This document shows positions 55,344-62,775 of a stretch of DNA of 64,000 nt, piece after piece. Positions within the stretch are counted from its first letter, which is position 1. Every line of letters begins with the position of its first letter. The notes below the pieces were generated by a model. It saw only the letters and a program-made list of their open reading frames with translations. It was not told the DNA's origin and searched no databases. The DNA lies in the NCBI RefSeq assembly GCF_040639655.1, contig NZ_JBFAAI010000011.1, positions 124,001-188,000 on the forward strand, read 5' to 3'. The position numbers and the translations under genes are program-made. This stretch comes from Actinoplanes sp040639655. Its GTDB lineage: Bacteria > Actinomycetota > Actinomycetes > Mycobacteriales > Micromonosporaceae.

Positions 55344-57005
55344 TCAGTCGATCTTGGGGAGTGGCGGGCCGAGCACGTCGTCGGCGTCGACGATCTTGTA
55401 GGCGTAGCCCTGCTCGGCCAGGAAACGCTGACGGTGCGCCGCGTATTCGGTGTCGATGGTGTCCCGGGAGACCACCGTGTAGAAGTGTGCCTGCCGGCCG
55501 TCTCCCTTCGGGCGCAGCACCCGGCCCAGACGCTGGGCTTCCTCCTGCCGGGAACCGAACGTGCCGGACACCTGGATCGCGACCGCGGCCTCCGGCAGGT
55601 CGATGGAGAAGTTGCCGACCTTCGACAGCACCAGCGTCCGGAGGGAACCGTCCCGGAACGCGTCGAACAGCCGCTCCCGTTCCTTGTTCGTCGTCGAACC
55701 CTGCACGATCGGGGCGTTCAGGAACTCGCCCAGCTCGTGCAGCTGGTCCAGGAACCCACCGATCACGAGCACCTGCTCACCCGGGTGCCGTTCGACAAGC
55801 GCCTTGACCACGGGAAGCTTGGTCCGGGCGGTCGCAGCGACCCGGTAACGCTCCTCGGCCTCGGTCACCGCGTACGCCATGCGCTCCGCGTCGGTCAGCG
55901 TCACCCGGACCTCGACACACTCGGCCGGAGCGATCCAGCCCTGCGACTCGATGTCCTTCCACGGGGCGTCGTAGCGTTTCGGGCCGATCAGTGAGAACAC
56001 GTCACCCTCGCGGCCGTCCTCCCGCACCAGGGTCGCGGTCAGACCGAGCCGGCGGCGGGCCTGCAGGTCGGCAGTGAACCGGAAGATCGGCGCCGGCAGG
56101 AGGTGCACCTCGTCGTAGATGACCAGGCCCCAGTCCCGCGCGCCGAACAGGTCCAGATGCGTGAACGCCCCGCCCCGGCGGGCCGTCAGCACCTGGTAGG
56201 TCGCGATCGTGACCGGCCGGATCTCCTTGCGCTCCCCGCTGTACTCCCCGATCTCCTCCTCGGTCAGCGTGGTGCGGGCCAGCAGCTCCCGCTTCCACTG
56301 CCGGCCGGCGACCGTGTTGGTCACCAGGATCAGCGTGGTCGCCTTTGCCGTCGCCATGGCCGCGGCGCCGACCAGCGTCTTCCCGGCACCGCACGGAAGC
56401 ACGACGACGCCGGAGCCACCGGCCCAGAAACCATCGACGGCCTCCTGCTGGTACGACCGGAGCGTCCAGCCGTCCTCGGCGAGATCGATCTCGTGCGCCT
56501 CACCGTCGACGTAACCGGCCAGGTCCTCAGCCGGCCAGCCCAGCTTCAGCAGTGCCTGCTTGAGCCGGCCCCGCTCGGAGCCGTGCACCGCGATCGTCTC
56601 GTCGTCGAGGCGGGCGCCGAGCATGCCGGCCAGCTTCTTCGACTTCGCCACCTCGACCAGCACGATCTTGTCGAGCCCGCGCAGGACGAGCCCGTGCACC
56701 GGGTCGTTGAGCAACTGCAGACGGCCGTAGCGATCCATCGTCTCGGCGACGTCCACCAGCAGCGCATGCGGAACCGGGTAGCGCGAAAACTTGATCAGCG
56801 AGTCCACCACGCTCTCCGCGTCATGGCCGGCGGCCCGTGAATTCCACAGGCCCAGCGGTGTCAGCCGATAGGTGTGCACATGCTCTGGCGAACGCTCCAG
56901 CTCAGCGAACGGCGCAATCGCCATCCGGCATGCCTGGGCGTCCGGGTGATCCACCTCCAGAAGGAGGGTCTTGTCCGACTGCACGATCAGTGGTCCGCCG
57001 CTCAC
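55344..57005 (-). CDS. DNA repair helicase XPB
   Basis: 553 aa from GTG 57005, with GGAGG 8 nt upstream (a GTG two codons earlier is too close to it). SF2 helicase: N-terminal damage-recognition-like part, Walker A LPCGAGKTLVGA (about residue 205), DEVH in GLVIYDEVHLL (about 295), GLTATLVREDGREGDVFSLI with the RED motif, and VIGGFLDQLHELGEFLNAP, then QRLGRVLRPKGDGRQAHFYT. Matches the mycobacterial XPB (Rv0861c). Its usual neighbour, the helicase-associated protein, is displaced by a nuclease gene here. Confidence 0.95.
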   Translation of the reverse strand: MSGGPLIVQSDKTLLLEVDHPDAQACRMAIAPFAELERSPEHVHTYRLTPLGLWNSRAAGHDAESVVDSLIKFSRYPVPHALLVDVAETMDRYGRLQLLNDPVHGLVLRGLDKIVLVEVAKSKKLAGMLGARLDDETIAVHGSERGRLKQALLKLGWPAEDLAGYVDGEAHEIDLAEDGWTLRSYQQEAVDGFWAGGSGVVVLPCGAGKTLVGAAAMATAKATTLILVTNTVAGRQWKRELLARTTLTEEEIGEYSGERKEIRPVTIATYQVLTARRGGAFTHLDLFGARDWGLVIYDEVHLLPAPIFRFTADLQARRRLGLTATLVREDGREGDVFSLIGPKRYDAPWKDIESQGWIAPAECVEVRVTLTDAERMAYAVTEAEERYRVAATARTKLPVVKALVERHPGEQVLVIGGFLDQLHELGEFLNAPIVQGSTTNKERERLFDAFRDGSLRTLVLSKVGNFSIDLPEAAVAIQVSGTFGSRQEEAQRLGRVLRPKGDGRQAHFYTVVSRDTIDTEYAAHRQRFLAEQGYAYKIVDADDVLGPPLPKID

Positions 57006-57145
57006 TCGCACACCCTCCGAAGGCCGAAAAGACGACCCTCAAGTGTGCCACGAAATTTCTTTACAACCTTTCGGGTCTCTCGCGCGTCGGACTTAACGGC
57101 CGGGTCGTGCGTCGAATACGGGGGCGCACGACCCGGCAAAGATCA

Positions 57146-57997
57146 CTACTTGTCGGCGACGAGCGCGGTGAGCCCGCCCAGCTCGTCGAAAGCGGCCCGT
57201 TCCGTCGCGGTGTCGGCGTCTTGCCCGATCAGCACTTCGGCGATCAGTCTCGCCTTGCCTTCGTCGATGCCACGATGCACGAGTAGCTTCGCAGCGCTGT
57301 CACGCACGCCTTCCGCGCGGCCCTCGGCGTGGAGCTCATCGGCCCAAACCAGGTCGTTGCTGCTGTCGGTGGACATGCCGGCCTCCCTCAAGGCTCTCTC
57401 GACATCTTCTCGCTTCATCACGATGGCGGCAAAGGCCAGCGTGGTCATGGTGAGGTCCCGGGCGAGGGACTTCGATTCGACCGATGTGGCGGCCCGCAGG
57501 ATCGTGGCGAGCCGCGTCTCCCGTTCCTTGCCCTCGCGGGCTCCAGCGAGCATCGCCCACGGCGCGGTGAGCGGGTCGGCAATCGCCTTCGCTGGATCCA
57601 GGTCTCGGGCGTAGTGCGTCTCGAATGCGAAGACGAGGTTCGGCGGTTCGTCGATTCGGCTCGGTGATGTGCCCTCGCCGAGGACTATGACGTGCTGCTC
57701 GATTCGTTTTCCGGAGCAGGCAGGTTCCACGCGGAGCAGACTGCGGTAGATCAGCATCCGATCGGCCATCGTGGGGTCGGCACGTCGCTGGAACTCCAGA
57801 TGGAGCACCTCGTCGTCCCCCGACAGGACCAGATCGGCGTTTCGCCGGTCGGCGTGGACCTCAGCAAGATTGAGCTCGGTGGCTCCCGCCTTGGCATCGA
57901 CTGGTACAGCGATCTCGAACATCCGGCCGAACAAGGCCGGATTGACGTTGACGATGCGTTTGGTGACTACGTCGTACTGATTGGCTGCAGGTGCTAT
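57146..57997 (-). CDS. PD-(D/E)XK nuclease family protein (Rpn-transposase-like)
   Basis: 262 aa from TTG 57934, or 283 aa if initiated upstream. The core reads NADLVLSGDDEVLHLEFQRR, matching D-x(n)-ExQ of the PD-(D/E)XK fold found in Rpn-type recombination-promoting nucleases, followed by MADRMLIYRSLL. The C-terminal helical part is charged (EGRAEGVRDSAAKLLVHRGI), as in that group. The homologous N-terminal segment YDVVTKRIVNVNPALFGRMF continues upstream of the TTG to an ATA codon at 57997, 7 nt after GGGGAGG (58005-58011). The gene separates XPB from its usual partner gene, suggesting insertion. Confidence 0.72.
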   Translation of the reverse strand: MAPAANQYDVVTKRIVNVNPALFGRMFEIAVPVDAKAGATELNLAEVHADRRNADLVLSGDDEVLHLEFQRRADPTMADRMLIYRSLLRVEPACSGKRIEQHVIVLGEGTSPSRIDEPPNLVFAFETHYARDLDPAKAIADPLTAPWAMLAGAREGKERETRLATILRAATSVESKSLARDLTMTTLAFAAIVMKREDVERALREAGMSTDSSNDLVWADELHAEGRAEGVRDSAAKLLVHRGIDEGKARLIAEVLIGQDADTATERAAFDELGGLTALVADK

Positions 57998-58024
57998 TGC
58001 ACTGCCTCCCCGTTGAGAAGCAAA

Positions 58025-58066
58025 CGACTAGATGGCCAAAGACTACTGTCATCAGCCATCTAGTCG
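58025..58066 (-). terminator. 12-bp inverted repeat before the nuclease gene
   Basis: CGACTAGATGGC (58025-58036) pairs perfectly with 58055-58066 across 18 nt. A third, partial copy (GCCATCTGCTAG) follows at about 58070-58081. On the minus strand it lies 20 nt after the helicase-associated gene and is followed by TTTGCTTCTC, so it can serve as its terminator; it also marks the left side of the nuclease insertion. Confidence 0.55.
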
Positions 58067-58086
58067 CAAGCCATCTGCTAGGGCGA

Positions 58087-60444
58087 CTACTCCTCGGGCA
58101 CGGCGGCGGTTATCCGGTGCAGGGCGAAGGTGTGCAGGCTCTCGCCCCGCTCGTCCTCGGCCCGCAGGTAACCGGCGGACATCGAGACCGGGCGTACCAG
58201 CCGGGACAGGGTGGCGCCGTGTGAGTCGACGTAACCGACCCAGACGCGGACCTTGTCCCGGACCGCCTGCTGGAGCACCGCCATCGCCTGGGTGTGCTGC
58301 TGAACGGCGGTGAGCCCGGGGATCGCCTGGCCGTGCGCGGCCCGGACGGTGACCGGCGCGCGGCGGGCGGCCCGGGTGGCGATGTCGCCGCGCCGTAGCT
58401 GCTCGACCACCCCGGCCAGGCGCGGGCCGATCAGCACCGGGCCGGCCGGCTCGGCGGTCCGCGGCGAGCGGGTCGGTGCGCGTCTGGCTTTCGGCCTGGT
58501 CAGGACGGTGGCACCGCCGGCGTCCTCGGCGACCGGCGCGTAGCCGGCCTCGCGCAGCGCACCGAGCAGCCGGGTCACCGGTCGTGGGCTGACCAGCACC
58601 GTGGGCGCGATCCGCCGCAGGTCCAGGCCGGTCACGCGTTTGTCGGCGACGACCTCGGCGAGCAGTGCCTCGTCGTCGCTGCGCAGGTAGGAGCCTGCCG
58701 AGCCGCTGCGCAGGCCGCCGTGCCGCCGGGCGGCGTCGTCGATCAGGTACGTCAGTGTCTGCGGCACCGGGGTGCGGGACCGGCGCTGGAACAACTCGTG
58801 CAGGTCGGCGGCCTGGTAGCCGATGTCGAAGGCGCGACGGACGCTGGCCGGGGTGACCCGGAAGACGCTGGCCGACTCGGGGTCGGCGAGAACGTCGAGT
58901 TCGCCGGCCAGCTCGGGTTCGGGCGGTCCGGGAACGATCACGGTCAGGTCGGCCTGCAGCAGGATGTGGTCGACCGGTGCGGGCAGCAACTGGTCGAGGG
59001 CGCGGACCGCATCGGCGTGGGCGTCCTCCGGATGCAGTCCCAGCGGGTCGCTGTCGTGCGGCCCGCCGTCGGCCAGCAGCAGCCGGGCGTACGAGGTGAG
59101 CGCTCCCAGCCCGGTGACGCCGAGCAGGGCCGCTCCGGTGTACGCGTCGGTGTGCACCGCCTCCCGGCCGCGGGCCCGCCGGGGCGCCTGCCAGGCGAGC
59201 AGCGCCAGCAGGTCGTCGAGGCCGGGGGCGGCGCCGGGTTCGAGTTCGGCGAGCGCGCCCAGGATTTCCCGGCGGGCCAGCGGTGACCCGGCCCGTTCGG
59301 CGTCCGGTGCGAGGGCGTTGATGGGCCGGTCCCGTTCGTCGCGGCGGCCGACGAGTCCGGGCTGCCGGGTCATGGCGAGCCAGGCGCGGGCGAGGGCGGC
59401 CCAGCGGTGGGCGAGGCCGGTGGCGCGCCACAGGTCGTACGCCCCGGTGGGTAGGAAGACGTCCTGGGACGGGCCGATCTCGGCCTCGCCGAGCAGCCCG
59501 GCCGCGTACGCCGTCTCGATCAGCAGCGCCGCACCGGCCTCGTCGATGCCGGCCGCCTTGGCCAGGCGTTTCAGGTCTCGCACGCCGAGCCCGCCGGTGC
59601 GCAGGACCGGGGCCGGCTCGGTGGCGAGGGCTTCGAGCAGGCTCTCGGTGGCCCGGACCGCCTCCATGGTCTGTCCGGCGCCGGCCGAGTCGGCGGACCG
59701 GGGACCGCGGGACGGGCCGTCCGGGACCGGCGGCCGCGGGCGGAGCACACCGAGCGGGCCGGTCTCCCGGCGCAGCAGCATGCCGACCTCGCGGGGCAGT
59801 TCGACGAGTTCGCCGTCGGCGCGGGGTGCCCGGCCGGCCTCCGAGACCGGCACGAGCACGTGCTGTTCGACGAGCCAGCGCACGGGTTCGGCGACGGAGT
59901 CGCGGGTGAGGGCCCCGATCGGGGGACCCGCGGCGAGCCGGTCGAGGACGGCACGGGCGCCGGGCGGGGCGGCCAGGACGGTACGGCGCAGCCGCGCCCG
60001 GTCGGCGCAGAGGGCGGCGGACTGCGGGTCCAGGAAGTCGGCGGGGCGGCCGAGTCCGGCCGGGTAGGGGGAGGTGACCTCGTCGACGGCGCCGACCACC
60101 TGCAGCCCTTCCGGCGGCCCGTGCAGCAGGAACCGGTCCCGGAGCCGGTCGATCGCCGCCCGGACGTCGTCGCCGGAGATGCCCGGGGTCAGCTCCAGAA
60201 TGGCGTCGACCGAGGTCAGCGCGGTGTCGGCGGCCCGGCTCAGGCGGGCCGCGTCGAGGATGGCGAGGGTGAACTCGTCGAGGCCGTCCAGACAGCGGGC
60301 GACCGAGTTACGGGACTGTGCGCGTACGGCGAGAGCCGAGATGTCGGCCGGCACCGGGATGACGAGATCGGGGCGCAGCTGAATGAGCGCGCCCAGAGCC
60401 TCGTCGGGGAGCGACCGAAGTTGATCGGCGAATGTGGTGGCCAT
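58087..60444 (-). CDS. helicase-associated domain protein (Rv0862c-like, XPB/Ssl2-type C-terminal domain)
   Basis: 785 aa from ATG 60444; TAGCGT lies 8 nt upstream. Long, mostly helical protein: FADQLRSLPDEALGALIQLR at the N-terminus, a winged-helix-like middle, and a C-terminal part with HILLQADLTVIVPGPPEPEL, VFRVTPASVRRAFDIGYQAA and WVGYVDSHGATLSRLVRPVS (WYL-like sensor strand). In mycobacteria the homologue Rv0862c lies next to XPB and is thought to act with it in repair. Here a nuclease gene intervenes. No helicase ATPase motifs are present in the protein itself. Confidence 0.88.
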   Translation of the reverse strand: MATTFADQLRSLPDEALGALIQLRPDLVIPVPADISALAVRAQSRNSVARCLDGLDEFTLAILDAARLSRAADTALTSVDAILELTPGISGDDVRAAIDRLRDRFLLHGPPEGLQVVGAVDEVTSPYPAGLGRPADFLDPQSAALCADRARLRRTVLAAPPGARAVLDRLAAGPPIGALTRDSVAEPVRWLVEQHVLVPVSEAGRAPRADGELVELPREVGMLLRRETGPLGVLRPRPPVPDGPSRGPRSADSAGAGQTMEAVRATESLLEALATEPAPVLRTGGLGVRDLKRLAKAAGIDEAGAALLIETAYAAGLLGEAEIGPSQDVFLPTGAYDLWRATGLAHRWAALARAWLAMTRQPGLVGRRDERDRPINALAPDAERAGSPLARREILGALAELEPGAAPGLDDLLALLAWQAPRRARGREAVHTDAYTGAALLGVTGLGALTSYARLLLADGGPHDSDPLGLHPEDAHADAVRALDQLLPAPVDHILLQADLTVIVPGPPEPELAGELDVLADPESASVFRVTPASVRRAFDIGYQAADLHELFQRRSRTPVPQTLTYLIDDAARRHGGLRSGSAGSYLRSDDEALLAEVVADKRVTGLDLRRIAPTVLVSPRPVTRLLGALREAGYAPVAEDAGGATVLTRPKARRAPTRSPRTAEPAGPVLIGPRLAGVVEQLRRGDIATRAARRAPVTVRAAHGQAIPGLTAVQQHTQAMAVLQQAVRDKVRVWVGYVDSHGATLSRLVRPVSMSAGYLRAEDERGESLHTFALHRITAAVPEE

Positions 60445-60523
60445 CGTCTTCAACGCTAACGTTCATGGGACGATGGTGGTGGGTCCGGGCGTGGCCGGAC
60501 CTTCGATCTGAGGAGGACCGAAA

Positions 60524-60730
60524 GTGGCGAAGGCCAAGCTGCCGGGCACCAATGTGTCGACGGGGGAGCACTCTGTTGGACCGCGTGGTGTGGACATGAA
60601 GGGCCGGATGCACGTCTCCGAGCTCATCTCCGACCGTGCCGCGGCCCCGTCCCCCTTCGGCGACGACCAGACGTTCCCTCTTCCGGTGGAGAGCCTGACC
60701 TACCGGGCCTCCCACGGTCAGGGTGACTGA
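60524..60730 (+). CDS. small conserved actinobacterial protein
   Basis: 68 aa from GTG 60524 with GGAGGA 6-8 nt upstream. Polar, with AKAKLPGTNVSTGEHSVGPR and DMKGRMHVSELISDR as its most regular parts; no Cys, no TM helix. The position between the helicase-associated gene and the HAD gene recalls Rv0863-type small genes. It overlaps the next gene by 8 nt, so the two are coupled. Function unknown. Confidence 0.7.
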   Translation: MAKAKLPGTNVSTGEHSVGPRGVDMKGRMHVSELISDRAAAPSPFGDDQTFPLPVESLTYRASHGQGD

Positions 60731-61355
60731 CGCTCCAGCGGTCGGATTCGACCTGGACATGACCCTGATCGACTCCCGTCCGGGTATCCGGGAGGCGTAT
60801 CGGGCGCTCACCGCCGCGACCGGCGTCTTCGTGGACGCCGATCTCGCCGTGTCCCGGCTCGGTCCGCCGTTGCGGACCGAGCTGAGGCACTGGTTCCCGG
60901 AGGACCGGGTGGAGGAGGCGGTCACCACCTATCGCGCTCTCTACCGGGAGCTGGCGATCACACCGAGCCTGCCGCTCCCGGGCGCCGCCGAGACGCTCGA
61001 GGCGGTACGCGCGGCTGGTCTGCGGATCGTGGTGGTGACCTCGAAACTGGGCCGGCTGGCCCGTTTGCACCTCGACCACCTGGGAATGCACCCCGACGAG
61101 CTGGCCGGCGATCTGTTCGCCGAGGGCAAGGCGGCCGCGCTGACGGAGCACGGCGTGCGGTGGTACGTCGGTGATCACGTGGCTGACATGGTGGCGGCCA
61201 GTACCGCGGGTGTGCCCGGTATCGGGGTGACGACCGGCCCGTGTTCCGAGGCGGAGCTCCGGGAGGCCGGCGCCGCGCATGTCCTGCCCGATCTGACCGT
61301 GTTCCCCGCATTACTCGCTGAGATTGCAGTTGGGCCCGGGCCGTCGGCTGGATAG
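60723..61355 (+). CDS. HAD-superfamily hydrolase
   Basis: 210 aa from GTG 60723. Motif I GFDLDMTLIDS (nucleophile Asp about residue 9), motif II IVVVTSK, motif III Lys in AEGKAAALTEHG, and motif IV WYVGDHVADMVAASTAG. The cap is helical (subfamily IA, phosphoglycolate-phosphatase-like). It likely hydrolyses a small phosphorylated metabolite. It is coupled to the preceding small gene and followed after 46 nt by the cold-shock gene. Confidence 0.92.
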   Translation: MTDAPAVGFDLDMTLIDSRPGIREAYRALTAATGVFVDADLAVSRLGPPLRTELRHWFPEDRVEEAVTTYRALYRELAITPSLPLPGAAETLEAVRAAGLRIVVVTSKLGRLARLHLDHLGMHPDELAGDLFAEGKAAALTEHGVRWYVGDHVADMVAASTAGVPGIGVTTGPCSEAELREAGAAHVLPDLTVFPALLAEIAVGPGPSAG

Positions 61356-61401
61356 CCTAGCCGTGAGCGGTTGTGTCCATTGAGTGAAGTTGAGGTCAGC
61401 G

Positions 61402-61788
61402 GTGCCCACGGGTCGAGTGAAGTGGTACGACGCTACGAAGGGGTTCGGTTTCGTCACCAGTGATGAGGGCGGAGACGTGTTCCTTCCCAAGGGTGCGCTG
61501 CCGGCGGGGGTCACGGAACTGAAAACGGGCCAGCGGGTCGAGTTCGGCGTGGTCGACAGCCGGAAGGGCGCGCAGGCCATGGGTGTGAAGCTCTTGGACG
61601 CTCCGCCGTCCCTGGCCGAGCTGCGCCGGCGCCCGGCGGACGAGCTGGCGAGCATGATCGAGGACATGATCAAGGTCCTGGAGAGCTCGGTGCAGCCGTC
61701 CCTCCAGCGGGGGCGTTACCCGGACAAGAAGACTTCGCTGAAGATCGCGCAGCTGGTGCACGCGGTCGCCCGCGAGTTCGAGATCTGA
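61402..61788 (+). CDS. cspB: long cold-shock-domain protein (Rv0871/CspB-like)
   Basis: 128 aa from GTG 61402, GAGG about 8 nt upstream. The cold-shock domain is at residues 1-65: PTGRVKWYDATKGFGFVTSD (RNP1), GGDVFLPKGALPAG (RNP2) and TGQRVEFGVVD. Unlike standard 67-aa Csp proteins it has a ~60-residue helical extension (LRRRPADELASMIEDMIKVL, GRYPDKKTSLKIAQLVHAVA), the same layout as mycobacterial Rv0871. Predicted RNA/single-strand DNA binding; the extension has no known role. Confidence 0.93.
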   Translation: MPTGRVKWYDATKGFGFVTSDEGGDVFLPKGALPAGVTELKTGQRVEFGVVDSRKGAQAMGVKLLDAPPSLAELRRRPADELASMIEDMIKVLESSVQPSLQRGRYPDKKTSLKIAQLVHAVAREFEI

Positions 61789-61792
61789 GCGG

Positions 61793-62611
61793 TCACCGCA
61801 GGGACGGCACAGCAGGCGTGAGACCCGCCGCCGCCGCACGCCCGAGCAGGGCGTCGGCGGCGGCGAGTCCGTCTTCGCCCAAGTCGAGGGTGAACTCGTT
61901 GACGTAGAGCTCGATGTGCTGTTTCACCACGGCCGGCTCCATCTCCTGCGCGTTGGCGAGGATGAAGTCCTGGCTGGCGGCCGGGTCACGCCAGCCGTGC
62001 CGCAGGGAGTCGCGGATCCACCCGGTCGCCTGCGCCGGGTCGACGCTGCCCCGCTTGGCGAGGATCGCGCCGAGCGGGATCGGCAGGCCGGTGTCGCTCT
62101 CCCACCACTCGCCGAGATCGACCAGGGCGGTGAGGCCGTACCTCTGGTAGGTGAACCGGGCCTCGTGGATGACGAGGCCGGCGTCGAAGCGGCCGTCGGC
62201 GACGCCGGGCATGATCTGGTGGAACGGGACGACCTCGATGCGGGCCGGGTGCTGGCCGGCGGCCCAGAGGCGGAACAGAAGGTACGCCGTGGTGCGGTCA
62301 CCGGGAACGGCGACGGTCGCGCCGTTGAGGTCGGCGCGACCGTTCGTGAGCACGAGCGGGCCGCAGCCCCGGCCGAGCGCGCCTCCGCAGGGCAGCAGCT
62401 CGTAGTCCCCGAGCAGCCACGGCAGCGCCGCATAACTCACCTTGACCAGGTCGAACCTGCCGTCGAGCGCGGCGGTGTTGGTGACGTCGACGTCGGCGAA
62501 GGTGAGGTCGACCGGCGGCGCTCCGGGGACGATCCCGTGGACGAGCGCGTGGAAGACGAAGGTGTCGTTGGGGCAGGGGGAAACCGCCAGGGAGAGCGCC
62601 ACGTTCTTCAC
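61793..62611 (-). CDS. mqnD: 1,4-dihydroxy-6-naphthoate synthase
   Basis: 272 aa, GTG start with GAGGGG 7 nt upstream. Menaquinone synthesis by the futalosine route: cleaves cyclic dehypoxanthine futalosine. Family marks: LSLAVSPCPNDTFVFHALVH, VDVTNTAALDGRFDLVKVSY, and GDYELLPCGGALGRGCGPLV; VVPFHQIMPGVADGRFDAGL is also typical of the MqnA/MqnD fold. Other mqn genes are not in the window. The 3' end faces the cold-shock gene, 4 nt from its stop. Confidence 0.95.
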   Translation of the reverse strand: MKNVALSLAVSPCPNDTFVFHALVHGIVPGAPPVDLTFADVDVTNTAALDGRFDLVKVSYAALPWLLGDYELLPCGGALGRGCGPLVLTNGRADLNGATVAVPGDRTTAYLLFRLWAAGQHPARIEVVPFHQIMPGVADGRFDAGLVIHEARFTYQRYGLTALVDLGEWWESDTGLPIPLGAILAKRGSVDPAQATGWIRDSLRHGWRDPAASQDFILANAQEMEPAVVKQHIELYVNEFTLDLGEDGLAAADALLGRAAAAGLTPAVPSLR

Positions 62612-62775
62612 GCTAGTCCCCTCGGCTCGTGGAACGCCCGCATGCGGACCTGTCTAGCCGCACACACCTCAGGTGGCTCCAGAGAAAAATATTCATGTCC
62701 TCCTCTGGCTGAAACGGTGTGATCTTTCCTACACTCCGCTTTGTTGGATCAAGTGATCGACCAAGGGGGTGTCGC

